This document shows positions 1 through 10,665 of a stretch of 64,000 nucleotides of DNA, piece after piece. Source of the DNA: Vibrio sp. HDW18 (lineage in GTDB: Bacteria > Pseudomonadota > Gammaproteobacteria > Enterobacterales > Vibrionaceae). A program made the translations under genes and the position numbers. The notes under the pieces were generated by a model that saw only the letters and a list, made by a program, of their open reading frames with translations, searched no databases and was not told where the DNA came from. Positions within the stretch are counted from its first letter, which is position 1. Every line of letters starts with the position of its first letter. Location of the stretch: assembly GCF_011306175.1 (NCBI RefSeq), contig NZ_CP049914.1, positions 535,488-599,487 on the forward strand. Reading direction: 5' to 3'.

Positions 1-313
1 GTGACACCATTGGCTCTTGAAAAATCATGCCAATTCGCCCGCCTCGTAATCCGCGCAGTGTTCGCTCTGAGCAGCGTAGCGTATCAATCCCGGCAAACTG
101 AATACGGCCATTTAAGTAATGAGCCGAACCTTTGCCAAGTAGGCGTAAAATCGCATTTGCCGTCACTGACTTGCCCGACCCACTCTCGCCCACCAAGGCT
201 AACGTTTCGCCACGCGCGATCTGTAAACTGATCCCTTCAGTCACCGGGCGTATTTCGTCTGCCGCACCAAAACCGATCGAGAGATCATCAATCTTCAATA
301 GCCAATCGTTCAC
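1..313 (-). CDS. yejF: YejF ABC transporter ATPase, N-terminal part (runs off window)
   Basis: ATPase subunit of the YejABEF importer for peptides and microcin C-like compounds, on the inner face of the cytoplasmic membrane. The visible 104 codons carry Walker A GESGSGKS at residues 42-49 and a Q-loop FQEPM near residue 98, as in the first nucleotide-binding domain of this double-ATPase family. I place the start at a GTG at 313, which overlaps the yejE stop (GTGA), so the two genes are translationally coupled. The rest lies left of the window. Confidence 0.9.
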   Translation of the reverse strand, partial: MNDWLLKIDDLSIGFGAADEIRPVTEGISLQIARGETLALVGESGSGKSVTANAILRLLGKGSAHYLNGRIQFAGIDTLRCSERTLRGLRGGRIGMIFQEPMVS

Positions 314-1365
314 GAGCCGCTCCGTTGTAAATGAGGGTCAAAGGCATCACGCACCGCTTCACCAATAAAAACCAATAAGCTCAGCATCAGTGATAGTACG
401 ATAAACGCCGATAAACCAAGCCAAGGCGCTTGCAAATTCGCTTTACCTTGCGCGAGCAATTCCCCTAGCGATGGCGAGCCAGCAGGCAAACCAAAACCAA
501 GAAAATCTAACGAAGTCAAAGTAGTGACTGAGCCAGAGAGGATGAATGGCATCATAGTCAATGACGCCACCATCGCATTAGGTAACATATGGCGTAACAT
601 TATCCGTAAATCACTGACCCCCAGCGCCTGTGCTGCCCGCACATAATCAAAGTTACGGCAGCGCAAAAACTCGGCACGCACGACACCCACTAAACTCATC
701 CAACTAAACAGCACCATGATGCCAAGTAACCACCAAAAATTAGCTTCAACAAAGCTTGATAAAATGATCAATAGAAACAAAGTCGGCATCCCTGACCAAA
801 CCTCAATAAAACGCTGACCGAGCAGATCTAACCAGCCGCCGTAATAACCTTGCACCGCGCCAATCAGCACGCCAATCAAGGAGGAGATCAGCGTTAACAC
901 AAAACCAAACACGATCGAGATCCGAAAGCCATAGATGATCCGCGCTAATACATCACGACCTTTATCATCGGTACCCAGCCAATTGACTGCATCAGGTGCT
1001 GATGGTGCGCTGCCAGCCAGATTGAAGTTGATGGTGTCATAGTGAAAGCGGATCACTGGCCAAATAATCGTCCCTTGCTCTTCTATCAATTCAATGACGA
1101 ATGGGTCGGTATAATCGGCAGAGGTAGCAAATTCTCCACCGAACTCGGTTTCGCTATAAGTTTGAAAAATCGGCGTATACCAGCGTCCTTGGTAGTGGAT
1201 CAGCAGTGGCTTATCATTGGCGATCAACTCGGCAAATAGACTTATCACCAGCAATAGTAAGAAAATCCATAATGACCACACACCGCGCCGATTAGCGTTA
1301 AATCGAGCCCAGCGCGCTTGGGTTAATGGATTGGGCGCGGGTTGTATTTTTTGCCACATTTTCAT
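310..1365 (-). CDS. yejE: YejE ABC transporter permease
   Basis: Second inner-membrane permease of the Yej peptide importer, 351 residues. It has an N-terminal cytoplasmic segment and first membrane helix, then a large periplasmic loop, and a BPD-transporter permease core in the C-terminal two thirds; the coupling-loop EAA-like segment (AAQALGVSD) is near residue 243. The N-terminal extension and periplasmic loop are typical of YejE. The ATG overlaps the yejB stop (ATGA) and its own stop overlaps yejF, giving a tight operon. Confidence 0.93.
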   Translation of the reverse strand: MKMWQKIQPAPNPLTQARWARFNANRRGVWSLWIFLLLLVISLFAELIANDKPLLIHYQGRWYTPIFQTYSETEFGGEFATSADYTDPFVIELIEEQGTIIWPVIRFHYDTINFNLAGSAPSAPDAVNWLGTDDKGRDVLARIIYGFRISIVFGFVLTLISSLIGVLIGAVQGYYGGWLDLLGQRFIEVWSGMPTLFLLIILSSFVEANFWWLLGIMVLFSWMSLVGVVRAEFLRCRNFDYVRAAQALGVSDLRIMLRHMLPNAMVASLTMMPFILSGSVTTLTSLDFLGFGLPAGSPSLGELLAQGKANLQAPWLGLSAFIVLSLMLSLLVFIGEAVRDAFDPHLQRSGS

Positions 1366-2447
1366 CCGCGAGCCTCAAAATCGATGCGTGGATCGACCCA
1401 CATGTAAGTCAGATCTGAAATAATACTCAGCAGTAATCCGAGCAGGGTCATAATATACAAAGAGCTAAACACCAGCGGATAATCGCGTTGGATGGTGGCC
1501 TCAAAGCCGAGTAGACCTATCCCTTCCAATGAGAACATCACTTCAATCAGCATTGAGCCAGTAAAGAAAATACTGATAAACGCACTTGGAAAACCGGCAA
1601 TAATGATCAACATTGCATTACGAAACACATGACGATAGAGAATCGCTCGCTCATCCAACCCTTTAGCCCGTGCAGTCACCACATATTGCTTATTGATTTC
1701 ATCCAAAAACGAGTTTTTGGTCAGCATACTTAAGGTGGCAAAACCGCCGATCACCATTGCTAATGTAGGTAAGGTAAGATGCCAAAAATAATCAAAAATT
1801 TGTTGGTACCAAGGTAACGCGGCAAAATTATCGGAGACCAACCCACGCAGTGGAAACCAACTAAAATAGTTGCCGCTGGCAAATACAATGATCAACATCA
1901 GCGCAAACAGAAAACCAGGGATGGCATAGCCGATGATCACCAGCGCACTCGACCAAATATCAAATCGTGAACCATGATGGATCGCTTTGCTGATGCCAAG
2001 TGGGATTGAAATAAGGTAAATCAGTAGAGTGCTCCAAAGCCCAAGCGAGATCGAAACGGGCAAGCGTTGAATGATCAAATCAATCACGTTGCCACCACGA
2101 AACAGACTCTCACCAAAATTAAAACTGGCGTAATCTTTCAGCATCTGCCAATAACGCAGGTGCAATGGTTTATCAAACCCAAACCGACGAGTGATTTCTG
2201 CCACCACCTCTGGATCCAGTCCCCTTGAACCTTTATAGCCACTCACTGCCGCGTCCGTAGTGGCGGCGACCTCTTGGCCTCCACCACTAAAACGCTCCAT
2301 TAAACCAGAAGTGTTGCCTTCCAACTGGGCGATCGCTTGCTCAACCGGACCGCCTGGGGCAATTTGAATGATAAAAAAGTTAATGGTGATGATCGCCCAT
2401 AAGGTCGGCACCACCAGCAGCAGACGGCGTGCAATATAACTCAGCAT
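1362..2447 (-). CDS. yejB: YejB ABC transporter permease
   Basis: First permease of the Yej importer, 361 residues from the chosen ATG. The protein starts [11 protein letters not shown], the usual first helix of DppB/OppB-type permeases, and ends with the conserved permease domain (EAA-like TARAKGLDE). An open frame extends 20 codons further upstream, but the ATG at 2447 follows a good AGGAGG-like site (complement of 2451-2456) and starts just after the yejA stop, so I use it. Confidence 0.92.
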   Translation of the reverse strand: MLSYIARRLLLVVPTLWAIITINFFIIQIAPGGPVEQAIAQLEGNTSGLMERFSGGGQEVAATTDAAVSGYKGSRGLDPEVVAEITRRFGFDKPLHLRYWQMLKDYASFNFGESLFRGGNVIDLIIQRLPVSISLGLWSTLLIYLISIPLGISKAIHHGSRFDIWSSALVIIGYAIPGFLFALMLIIVFASGNYFSWFPLRGLVSDNFAALPWYQQIFDYFWHLTLPTLAMVIGGFATLSMLTKNSFLDEINKQYVVTARAKGLDERAILYRHVFRNAMLIIIAGFPSAFISIFFTGSMLIEVMFSLEGIGLLGFEATIQRDYPLVFSSLYIMTLLGLLLSIISDLTYMWVDPRIDFEARG

Positions 2448-2455
2448 CACGCCTC

Positions 2456-4273
2456 CTAACGCCGTTTTTCCGGCAAACGCTGCGCTTTTTGTTGGTCTAC
2501 CCACCAAGTGTCTAAGCCTAAAGAATATTTAGGAAATTGCGTTGGACGGCCGAATTTATCCCACATCGCCACCCGATACATGCTTAAATGCCATTGTGGG
2601 ATAAGGTAGAAATTCCATTGCAATACTCGATCGAGCGCTCGTCCTAACGCGCGCAGTTTAATGGTATCTTGCTGACTCGTTGCGATTTGCTCGGTGAGAG
2701 CATCAAGCACCGGATCATTTGCCGCGGCAGTGTTGTAAGTGGAATCCATATAATGTGAATTCCACACAATTAATAAATTGGGACTCGGATAGGGATTCGC
2801 GCTGTAACCATGTGAAATCATATCAAAGTCACGATCACGTAACCGTTTCGTGTACTGGGTGGTATCGACCGTGCGGATCTTCATCTCGATCCCCATTAAT
2901 TGCAGATTTTTTTGCAGCGGAATGGCAATTCGCTCCGCGGTTGGGCTGTAAATCAGCAGCTCAAAACGCAGTGGTTGACCGGTTTGGGTATGGGTCATCA
3001 CCTTATTATTCAATTCCCACCCTGCCTCTTTCAATAAGGCAAATGCCTTACGCATCTGTTGGCGGATCCGCCCGCTACCATCGGTCACCGGTGGTTGATA
3101 CACCTCACTAAAAACCCGGGCTGGCACACTCTCTTTATAAGGCGATAAAATCGCTAACTCAGCGGCATCCGGCAGTTGTTGCGCGGCATATTCAGTATTT
3201 TGGAAATAGCTGCGAGTGCGTTGGTATTGATCATAGAACAGATTCTTATTCATCCACTCAAAATCTAAGGCGTAATTTAACGCTTCACGCACTCGAACAT
3301 CTTGGAACACCAGGCGCTGAGTGTTGAAAATAAATCCTTGGGTAGCTGCGGGGGCCTGATGAGCAATTTGCTCTTTCTTGATCAAACCTTGATCAAAATG
3401 ACTGCCGGTATAGGCGGTTGCCCAAAATTTAGCTTGATTCTCTTGGCGTAGGTCAAACTCCCCCGCTTTAAAAGCTTCCAGCATCACCGTATCATCACGA
3501 TAATAATCATACTGAATTTGTGCAAAATTATGCCGACCCACGTTGACCGGTAAATCTTTCGCCCAATAATTTGGATTGAGCTGATAGGTCACGCTTTGCC
3601 CAGGTTTGAAAGCCACAATTTGATAGGCACCACTACCAATTGGTGGCTGATTGAGTGGTTCGGCCAGATTTTTATCTTGCCAGAAATGTTTGGGTAACAC
3701 GCGGGTTGATTGTGCGAGGCTAAACAGTTGTTCACGGTTAGGTTGCTGCATTTCGATGCGTACTGTTCGTTCAGCAATCGCCCGCACTGACTTTACATCT
3801 TTGTAGTACACCCGATATTGCGCTACCCCTTCGCTCATAAATTTATCAAAGGTAAATTCCACATCTTGCGCCGTGATGGGCTGTTGATCATGAAAGCGTG
3901 CCAGTGGATTAAGATCAATTTCCAACCAAGTGAAATCATCAGAGTAGCGAATTTTACTGGCAATCAGCGGATAGTATGAGTCAATTTCATCCGCCGGTGA
4001 GAACATGAGTGGATCATACAATTCTTCGCTATTGGCGGCGGCCACCCCACGTGAGGCAAAACGGTTAAAGTTGTCGTATGTGCCTAATTCGCCAAAGGTG
4101 ACTTTGCCATATTTGGGCGCCTGTGGATTTACATAATCAAAATGCGCAAAATTGGCAGGATATTTGGCTTGCCCAAACCCAACCAGCCGAGTGGTTTCAA
4201 CCACATTGGCCCAACTTATCTGGCTAGATAACACCAGCAGGATACCTAATCCCATCGCTTTGTAACTGCGCAT
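2456..4273 (-). CDS. yejA: YejA periplasmic peptide-binding protein
   Basis: Extracellular solute-binding protein (SBP_bac_5 family) that delivers oligopeptides or peptide-nucleotide antibiotics to YejBEF. It has a signal peptide (hydrophobic [10 protein letters not shown], cleavage likely after ISWA) and about 600 residues, the family length. The ATG at 4273 is preceded by GGGAGAG; an in-frame ATG at 4291 would add six residues before the signal peptide and is less likely. First gene of the yejABEF operon. Confidence 0.92.
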   Translation of the reverse strand: MRSYKAMGLGILLVLSSQISWANVVETTRLVGFGQAKYPANFAHFDYVNPQAPKYGKVTFGELGTYDNFNRFASRGVAAANSEELYDPLMFSPADEIDSYYPLIASKIRYSDDFTWLEIDLNPLARFHDQQPITAQDVEFTFDKFMSEGVAQYRVYYKDVKSVRAIAERTVRIEMQQPNREQLFSLAQSTRVLPKHFWQDKNLAEPLNQPPIGSGAYQIVAFKPGQSVTYQLNPNYWAKDLPVNVGRHNFAQIQYDYYRDDTVMLEAFKAGEFDLRQENQAKFWATAYTGSHFDQGLIKKEQIAHQAPAATQGFIFNTQRLVFQDVRVREALNYALDFEWMNKNLFYDQYQRTRSYFQNTEYAAQQLPDAAELAILSPYKESVPARVFSEVYQPPVTDGSGRIRQQMRKAFALLKEAGWELNNKVMTHTQTGQPLRFELLIYSPTAERIAIPLQKNLQLMGIEMKIRTVDTTQYTKRLRDRDFDMISHGYSANPYPSPNLLIVWNSHYMDSTYNTAAANDPVLDALTEQIATSQQDTIKLRALGRALDRVLQWNFYLIPQWHLSMYRVAMWDKFGRPTQFPKYSLGLDTWWVDQQKAQRLPEKRR

Positions 4274-4696
4274 CGCTCTCTCCCTCGGCATGTTATCTCA
4301 TCCTATTCCATATCAAACTTAGATGTGATGGTATAAATAACCAATCATGCAGACAGTTAAATCGCCTTAAACCTAAGCTTTTGGCCGATGCTAACACAAT
4401 TTTTTATCTGAAACGCCACTGATCAAGCTGAATTAAAATCGATTTGGCTTCATGATTGCATCGCTGTTGGCCCTATTCTGGCTCAAATCCGATCTTATCG
4501 ATAGAGCCGCTACTGCTAGGCTAAGCACCTTACTCAAGCACAAGCGTGCATACGCGTTCAAGCTGTCAGTCTATTGTGCAAAAATTGAGGCAAACAAGCG
4601 CATTAAATGTGCAGACAACGCCTATTTTACGCGGTTGTATTGACATTTTTTGATAACTTCCTAGCATGGCATTTTTCACTGTAATGAGAACTTTCC
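4274..4696. other. Divergent intergenic region, yejA / DUF3069 gene
   Basis: 422 bases between two divergently transcribed genes; it must hold both promoters. A 63-codon frame (4452-4643) lacks a ribosome site and resembles nothing I know, so I do not call it. No clear operator or hairpin was seen. Confidence 0.6.
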
Positions 4697-5134
4697 ATGT
4701 CTGAGACAACCCCAACCGAAACACCAGCAGTGGACTTAGCATCCATCTCACCAGAACTGCGCCAAGTTCTAGAGTTTGATCAAGTGCCAGAAGCAATGTA
4801 TCACATGGTAACTTCGATTCATGAAGTCTCTGAAGAAGTGGTCCGTGAAGCCTGGAACTCACTGCCAGCCAGTGCACAAAACATTCTGGATAATTTTGAA
4901 CAGTTTCATGCACTGATTTCCGTTAGCCAAGCTTTTGCTGGGCTGAATGTCATGGAAGAGTTCCCAACCTTGAATCTTCCTAAAGAGATGAGCGAACAAG
5001 ATAAAGAGGCCTATCGGGCTCAGTTGCTGGATCAAGTGCTGCACAACTGTGTTAAAGACATGGTTAAACAGATCAAAAAAGCACGCCGTGACCCAATCCT
5101 TAAACGTGATTTTAAAGACGTGTTTGCCCAATAA
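4697..5134 (+). CDS. DUF3069-type small acidic protein
   Basis: 145 residues, acidic, predicted soluble and helical, no signal peptide or membrane segment. It resembles the conserved vibrio/gammaproteobacterial family DUF3069, from recollection of its ELRQVLEF and HEVSEE blocks; function unknown. It stands alone, divergent from yejA, and is followed by its own hairpin terminator. Confidence 0.6.
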   Translation: MSETTPTETPAVDLASISPELRQVLEFDQVPEAMYHMVTSIHEVSEEVVREAWNSLPASAQNILDNFEQFHALISVSQAFAGLNVMEEFPTLNLPKEMSEQDKEAYRAQLLDQVLHNCVKDMVKQIKKARRDPILKRDFKDVFAQ

Positions 5135-5185
5135 GCCAATCACCTAGGATCTTGTTGATCAAAAATGGTAAATGGGCAAGGTAGT

Positions 5186-5218
5186 ATGCAAGGAGCACTA
5201 ATGCGCTCCTTGCATTTT
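5186..5218 (+). terminator. Rho-independent terminator of the DUF3069 gene
   Basis: Perfect 11-bp arms ATGCAAGGAGC / GCTCCTTGCAT around an 8-nt loop, followed by TTTT. Confidence 0.8.
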
Positions 5219-5222
5219 AGGC

Positions 5223-5252
5223 AAAAAAAAAGCCCACTTAATCAGTGGGCTT
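5223..5252 (-). terminator. Rho-independent terminator of scrA
   Basis: Read on the minus strand: AAGCCCACT, short loop, AGTGGGCTT, then nine T. It lies 20 bases past the scrA stop. Confidence 0.88.
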
Positions 5253-5272
5253 GCGTACTTCATAGGGGGAAG

Positions 5273-6712
5273 TTACGCCATTACCTGAACCCCTTGCTTG
5301 GCCTGCTCACGTAGCCCAAGTAAGAAAGTCAAACCAAATGCGGCGACAAAAGCAATCACCATCCCAACAATATAGTAGCCAATTTGCTGTGGAGTAATCG
5401 AAATGATCCCAGGCAAGCCTGCCGCGCCTAAAGCTTGAGCTTTGACATTAAATAACGTAATGAAAGCACTTGCCAAAGCCGAACCACAAATCGCTGCAAT
5501 AAACGGATAACGCAGCTTCAAATTAACACCAAACATTGCAGGCTCTGTAATACCCAATAATGCGGTGATTCCAGATGGAATCGCAATTCCCTTGAGTTTG
5601 CTATCTTTAGTCATCACGCCCACCGCTAACGCTGCGGCACCCTGAGCAACATTTGACATAGCGGCAATCGGGAAGATAAAGGTTCCACCAGTGGTGATAA
5701 TGTCGGCCAATAATTGCGTTTCGATGGCAATGAAGCTGTGGTGCATGCCAGTGATCACAAAAGGCGCATAGATGAAACCAAATAAACCACCACCGATAAA
5801 GCCTGCTGAATCATAGAGCCAATTCAGCGCATCTCCGAGCATGAAGCCAATATCACGAGTTAGTGGGCCGACCAAGGTGAAGGTGAGAAAACCGGTGATA
5901 AAAATTGCCAACATTGGTGTCAGTAGGTTATCCAACACTGAAGGAACAATTTTACGGAGACCATTTTCAATTTTGGCTAAAATGAAAGCCGATACCAGTA
6001 CCGGTAGCACCGAACCTTGATAACCCACTTTCTCAATAGCAAAACCAAGAATATTCCAAGTCGGTACAGTGCCCGATACCGATGCACTGCCAAATCCCCA
6101 ACCATTGAGTAGATCTGGGTGTACCATCAGCATGCCAAGTGCGGCACCTAAAAACGGATTACCGCCAAATTTACGCGAAGCTGAGAACGCAAGTAATACC
6201 GGTAGATAGACAAACGGAGCATTGGCAAAGGTGTTGATCATGCTGGCTAAATCAGCCAATCCAGGATTAGCATCAATCAGTGATTGCCCTTCAATGAATA
6301 AGCCGGTGGCCGTAAGTACATTGAATAACCCCATCAATAGACCACCAGCCACAATGGCAGGAATAATCGGCACAAAAATATCCGATAAACCTTTCACCGC
6401 CCGTTGCGCCCAGTTCTGTTTTTCTGCGCCAACCGAAGCCACATCATTGGTCGACATGTCGGCTAAACCCGTTAATTTGGCCATTTCAGCATAGACTTGG
6501 TTCACAATGCCTGAGCCAAAAATGATTTGATACTGTCCTGCAACTTTGAATTGCCCTTTCACGCCTGGCAGTGATTCGATGGCGCTTTCATCGAGTTGCG
6601 TTTCATCTTTTAACACTAAACGTAGACGAGTCGCACAATGCGCGAGTGCTTGAATATTGCTTTTGCCACCCAAGCTATCTAGAAGTTGTTTTGCTATGAC
6701 TGGATAGTCCAT
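5273..6712 (-). CDS. scrA: Sucrose-specific PTS enzyme IIBC
   Basis: Membrane permease and phosphotransfer protein that imports sucrose as sucrose-6-phosphate. Residues 1-85 are the IIB domain with the phosphorylated Cys26 in HCATRLRL; residues ~105-479 form the IIC membrane domain with about ten helices and the conserved ITEPAMFG block. There is no IIA domain, so it must borrow the glucose-type IIA, as is known for vibrio and enteric ScrA. It is divergent from the scrR-like regulator, with an operator in between. Sucrose is inferred from the neighbouring hydrolase; a related disaccharide (trehalose-type IIBC) is possible from this protein alone. Confidence 0.88.
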   Translation of the reverse strand: MDYPVIAKQLLDSLGGKSNIQALAHCATRLRLVLKDETQLDESAIESLPGVKGQFKVAGQYQIIFGSGIVNQVYAEMAKLTGLADMSTNDVASVGAEKQNWAQRAVKGLSDIFVPIIPAIVAGGLLMGLFNVLTATGLFIEGQSLIDANPGLADLASMINTFANAPFVYLPVLLAFSASRKFGGNPFLGAALGMLMVHPDLLNGWGFGSASVSGTVPTWNILGFAIEKVGYQGSVLPVLVSAFILAKIENGLRKIVPSVLDNLLTPMLAIFITGFLTFTLVGPLTRDIGFMLGDALNWLYDSAGFIGGGLFGFIYAPFVITGMHHSFIAIETQLLADIITTGGTFIFPIAAMSNVAQGAAALAVGVMTKDSKLKGIAIPSGITALLGITEPAMFGVNLKLRYPFIAAICGSALASAFITLFNVKAQALGAAGLPGIISITPQQIGYYIVGMVIAFVAAFGLTFLLGLREQAKQGVQVMA

Positions 6713-6768
6713 AACTCACCCCGGTATTTATTTTTGTTCAATTGAAAATAGGCCGTTTGCCATATCAA

Positions 6769-6784
6769 TTGGGAACGTTTGCAA
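6769..6784. promoter_or_regulatory. LacI-type operator upstream of scrA
   Basis: TTGGGAACGTTTGCAA: imperfect palindrome (6 of 8 positions symmetric) centred on AACGTT, 57 bases before the scrA ATG, where a sucrose repressor would act. Inferred from pattern and context. Confidence 0.6.
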
Positions 6785-6957
6785 GTTCATTCTTGTCTGT
6801 TTCTGAGTTGTGGTCAAAATCAATACCATCAAAATGTGAATAAGATCGCCAAATTTACTAAGGATGCAGCATGAAACAGGGTTAAAATGTGATTATTCAT
6901 TTGTTTGTAGTCTCTATTTCTGCAATCAATCCCAATTTTGCGCCTTCAGGATGCTCT

Positions 6958-7950
6958 ATGGCCAGTTTGCATGATGTTGCCCGTTTAGCGGGTGTTTCTA
7001 AATCTACCGTTTCTCGTGTTATTAATGATGAGTATGGCGTTAAACAATCGACAAAAATCAAAGTTTTACAGGCAGTTAAGCAATGTGGTTATGTCGTTAA
7101 TCAAGTTGCCAAAGATCTCAAATCACAAACCACCAATTTGATTGGCGTGATTGTACCTCGTGTTTCTTCTCATGCCACTGCGCAAGGAGTAGATGGACTA
7201 ACGGCCATTTTCGAACAAGCAGGCAAGCATGTGCTATTGGCCAACACCCATCAAGTGCATGCAAAAGAAATTGAATATATTCAGATATTTAACCAGAAAA
7301 GAGTCGAAGGCATTGTCTTTTATGCAACGCACCTTGATAAGCCTCTAGTCGAAGCGATTCAGCAATCAGCCGTTCCGGTGGTGTTGGTGGGACAAGACGG
7401 CTCGTTATATAACATTCCGAGCATAGTGCACGACGATCATCGAGTGGGTTTTGAGGCCGGACAACGCTTAGTTACTGCCGGATGTCAGCATATTGGTTTT
7501 ATTGGTGTGCAAAGTGATGATATCGCAGTCGATGCACTGCGTTCACAAGGCTTAGAGCAAGCCCTCGCCTTTCATCAATTAGAACTGCTTTTTCATAGGC
7601 GCGGAGATTTTTCGCTGCACTCCGGTTATCAGATGGCCAAACAAGCCTATCAAGATCACCCACAGCTTGATGGCCTATTCTGCGCGACTGACCGGCTGGC
7701 GATTGGCGCAATTAAAGCGCTGCAAGAGCTCGGCGTTCAAGTCGGCCAGCAAATTAAATTGCTTGGGGTGGGCAATGATGAGTTGGCTTATGTGAGTACA
7801 CCACCATTGGCAACTTTTAACTATGCATTTGATAAAGCTGGCGAAAATGCAGCTAAAATGCTGCTAGAACGGATTGCGGGTCGTGGACAAGAAATGAGTA
7901 AAGTAGTGCTGACCTTCCAAAATATTCAACGAGAAACTTGCCCTGTGTGA
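6958..7950 (+). CDS. scrR: LacI-family sucrose operon repressor
   Basis: 330 residues. The N-terminal LacI helix-turn-helix (LHDVARLAGVSKSTVSRVIN) is followed by a periplasmic-binding-protein-like effector domain. The longer frame from 6889 would add 23 residues before MASLHDVARL; LacI proteins start right there and AGGATG precedes the ATG, so I start at 6958. It probably represses scrA and scrB through the two AACGTT-centred operators on either side of it. Confidence 0.9.
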   Translation: MASLHDVARLAGVSKSTVSRVINDEYGVKQSTKIKVLQAVKQCGYVVNQVAKDLKSQTTNLIGVIVPRVSSHATAQGVDGLTAIFEQAGKHVLLANTHQVHAKEIEYIQIFNQKRVEGIVFYATHLDKPLVEAIQQSAVPVVLVGQDGSLYNIPSIVHDDHRVGFEAGQRLVTAGCQHIGFIGVQSDDIAVDALRSQGLEQALAFHQLELLFHRRGDFSLHSGYQMAKQAYQDHPQLDGLFCATDRLAIGAIKALQELGVQVGQQIKLLGVGNDELAYVSTPPLATFNYAFDKAGENAAKMLLERIAGRGQEMSKVVLTFQNIQRETCPV

Positions 7951-7988
7951 TCACGAAAAACTTGCTTTACCAGTTTGGGGACGCTAAA

Positions 7989-8004
7989 TTGAGAACGTTC
8001 CCGA
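7989..8004. promoter_or_regulatory. LacI-type operator upstream of scrB
   Basis: TTGAGAACGTTCCCGA, 25 bases before the scrB start; shares GGGAACGTT/AACGTTCCC with the scrA operator. It suggests scrB has its own regulated promoter rather than depending on scrR read-through. Confidence 0.6.
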
Positions 8005-8028
8005 CATTTTTGATGGTAAGGTAAGTCA

Positions 8029-9666
8029 ATGTTATTAGAAAAACTGCTCGCATATGCTGGTGGAGTCGACAACGTTACACGGATTTTAGCCCCGCAAGGT
8101 CGCGTGGCTTTAGCTCTACACGGCGCGCCCTTAACAACCGATGAATTAGCAATCGACGAAATTGATCTGCAATCGGTACTTGGCGAATGGCAGATTTCTA
8201 TCCCACGCAATGCTTCCATCTCTGATCAGCAGTTAGCCGAGGTTGGTTTAATTATTGCTCAGCGCCAAAAAGCGCAGACCTTACCTTATCAACGTGCTGT
8301 GGCAAGCTCTTATCGCCCCCAATGGCACATCTCTCCACCGCAAGGGCTGCTTAATGACCCCAACGGTTTTATTTACCATCAAGGGCAATATCACCTTTTT
8401 TATCAATGGTCACCTTTTGCTTGCCAACATCAAGATAAATATTGGGTCCATCTTACCAGTGCTGATTTAGTCGATTGGCAGTGGCAATCGGTCGCCCTAA
8501 CCCCTGCCGATTGGTTTGATAGCCATGGTGTTTTCTCTGGTCATGCGGTCAGTGATCAACAAGATTTATGGTTATTCTATACTGGCAACACCCGCTTAGG
8601 GGTCGATCGTCAACGGCAAACAATGCAGTGTGCAGCCCGCATGAATGATTGCGGAGAGTTTGAAAAACTCGGACCGCTGATCCGCTCGTTACCTACGGGT
8701 GTAACTGAGCATATTCGCGACCCCAAAGTAATTGGCCGCCAAGGCGATTGGCAAATGTTACTGGGAGCTCAAACGCTGCAGCATCAAGGACGCTTGGCGA
8801 TTTACCGCTCCCATGATTTACTCAATTGGCACTTTGATAAGCTGTATGGGGATGAACTCGGCGACTATGGTTATATGTGGGAGTGTCCGGATTGGTTTGA
8901 GCTGCAAGGTGAGCGTTTTTTGGTATTTGGTCCACAAGGGATCAAGTCGGCCAATCCTCATCACACTATTCAGCACCAAAATCGGATTTTCCGGGTGACC
9001 CAAAATCCGCAAGGTGAAGTCACCTTCCACCAAGGTTGGCCTTTGGATGAAGGGTTTGATTTTTATGCACCACAAAGCGCTCAAACTGCCGATGGGCGTC
9101 GTGTACTCTGCGCGTGGATGGGCTTGCCCGATGAACTGCAGCATCCCACTTGCGATCAAGGTTGGATTCATCAACTCACGGCACTGCGTGAATTAGAGTG
9201 GCGAAATGACCGGCTTTATCAACAGCCATTGCGTGAGCTACAAAAGCGAATGCATGCCCAGCAATCACTACTTTTAAGTGACATTGTCACTGACATGCAA
9301 AGCAAAAGCTTTGCCCTTAAAGTGACTCTGCCCTGGGGCTGTGAATTGCGCTTAATGCAAAACGCACACTATCAGGTCCGATTGACGTTAGATGCCGAGC
9401 AACAAGTACTACGCCTTGACCGCTCAGCAACCCAAATACGTCAGGGTGATACGATTCGCGAACTGTCACTGAGCAGCACAAATGTCGAGCTATACATTCT
9501 CGCCGATCAATCCTCACTGGAAATTTTCATCAACCAAGGTGAACATGTGATGACAAGTCGCATCTTTACCCCACAAGATGCCACCGGGATTTCGCTGCAT
9601 GGTGCCACTGCACGCGCTGAGTGGGCCAATATCGCCGCAAGTTCTGCGCCATTTGCTACGGTTTGA
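8029..9666 (+). CDS. scrB: Sucrose-6-phosphate hydrolase (GH32)
   Basis: Cytoplasmic invertase-like enzyme that splits sucrose-6-phosphate into glucose-6-phosphate and fructose. The five-blade GH32 domain begins near residue 97 with nucleophile Asp110 in NDPNG, the transition-state Asp231 in RDPK and acid/base Glu285 in EC, followed by a C-terminal beta-sandwich. The first ~90 residues are an extra segment not needed for GH32; the 545-residue length is above the usual 460-490. A fructokinase gene, the common next gene of vibrio sucrose loci, is absent here. Confidence 0.92.
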   Translation: MLLEKLLAYAGGVDNVTRILAPQGRVALALHGAPLTTDELAIDEIDLQSVLGEWQISIPRNASISDQQLAEVGLIIAQRQKAQTLPYQRAVASSYRPQWHISPPQGLLNDPNGFIYHQGQYHLFYQWSPFACQHQDKYWVHLTSADLVDWQWQSVALTPADWFDSHGVFSGHAVSDQQDLWLFYTGNTRLGVDRQRQTMQCAARMNDCGEFEKLGPLIRSLPTGVTEHIRDPKVIGRQGDWQMLLGAQTLQHQGRLAIYRSHDLLNWHFDKLYGDELGDYGYMWECPDWFELQGERFLVFGPQGIKSANPHHTIQHQNRIFRVTQNPQGEVTFHQGWPLDEGFDFYAPQSAQTADGRRVLCAWMGLPDELQHPTCDQGWIHQLTALRELEWRNDRLYQQPLRELQKRMHAQQSLLLSDIVTDMQSKSFALKVTLPWGCELRLMQNAHYQVRLTLDAEQQVLRLDRSATQIRQGDTIRELSLSSTNVELYILADQSSLEIFINQGEHVMTSRIFTPQDATGISLHGATARAEWANIAASSAPFATV

Positions 9667-9693
9667 TACTGCGACAATGTGATACCAAATGAA

Positions 9694-9730
9694 CACTGAG
9701 CTGGGTCAACCGCCTAGCTCAGTGCTTTTT
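9694..9730 (+). terminator. Terminator after scrB
   Basis: CACTGAGCT / AGCTCAGTG 9-bp arms with a 13-nt loop, then CTTTTT. Confidence 0.82.
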
Positions 9731-9742
9731 CTGAACCTGCGC

Positions 9743-10456
9743 TTAGTCATTTAAGCCGTGAGTATGCGGGATAATGATCTGCTGATACGCTTGCCTGCGC
9801 TGCTCGGCTGCCTTATCACCGCCTTGAGCTTTGCGTTGATAATGATGCTGTAATTGTTGTAAATAGCGCTGTGCTATTTTTTGCTGCGCTTGATTGTCGG
9901 TTTGCCACAACGCTTTGCCAGTTAAAGAGAGCGGATACCCAATGAAGGTCGATGAGCGGTTAATTTGCACATGCAACAGCTCATAAATCCGCTGATTTTC
10001 TTCCAACAAATGCTCACTGTGCAACTCAGCACCAAGATTGATTAATTGTTCACGTAATGTATAAGTGTGATGTACTGGACACAGCAGCAGATCTAGGCTC
10101 AATGTCGGATGGCGTTTAACCAGCTCAGTGATAAATTCACTCATCAAATCACCACCGACTCCAGCAATAATCACCAAATGTGATCCAATATGCGCTGCTA
10201 ATGGCAAATCGCGCACATCAATACAATAGGTATGCCAACGAGCTAAGTCTGAAGTTGCTGGAAAAAAATCGGTTAAATCGCGCGTTACCTTTTCCATCAG
10301 CTGCGGCACGATATCGACAAAATGCACACAGCTGTGCGGATGTTGCTTAAGTAATGCGGCGCCGAGTAAGCCATGATCGCAGCAGCAATCCCAAATGTGA
10401 TCATAGTGTCGATTGACTTGCTGAACTAACCGGGTTAACCGTTTGCCTAATTTCAT
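9743..10456 (-). CDS. trmK: TrmK-like tRNA (adenine-N1) methyltransferase
   Basis: 237 residues, SAM-dependent methyltransferase fold. Motif I is DCCCDHGLLG (residues 23-32), with FVDIVPQL as the acidic loop and IIAGVGGDLM downstream; these are hallmarks of the TrmK family that methylates A22 of tRNA. The ATG at 10456 follows GAGGAA; a TTG four codons upstream is possible but poorer. Convergent with scrB. Confidence 0.75.
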   Translation of the reverse strand: MKLGKRLTRLVQQVNRHYDHIWDCCCDHGLLGAALLKQHPHSCVHFVDIVPQLMEKVTRDLTDFFPATSDLARWHTYCIDVRDLPLAAHIGSHLVIIAGVGGDLMSEFITELVKRHPTLSLDLLLCPVHHTYTLREQLINLGAELHSEHLLEENQRIYELLHVQINRSSTFIGYPLSLTGKALWQTDNQAQQKIAQRYLQQLQHHYQRKAQGGDKAAEQRRQAYQQIIIPHTHGLND

Positions 10457-10665
10457 GCTATTCCTCAATTCACCGTCTTATGCAACTGGTGATCCAATTA
10501 AAACTTTGCCAATTATACGGATGGTTGAATGGTGACTTAAGTTGGTTGTTTTTACACGCAAAAAATTTGCCCACCAAAACTACAGTTGGCTCAATTGCCA
10601 GTTCACCTTGATCCTTCGCTGTTTTATAGTGAGAGCATCTTATCTCGCTGCTCAAAGGAAATGTC

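Noticed and set aside
4452..4643. 63-codon frame between yejA and the DUF3069 gene
   Set aside because: No ribosome site, composition unlike neighbours, and no recognisable domain.
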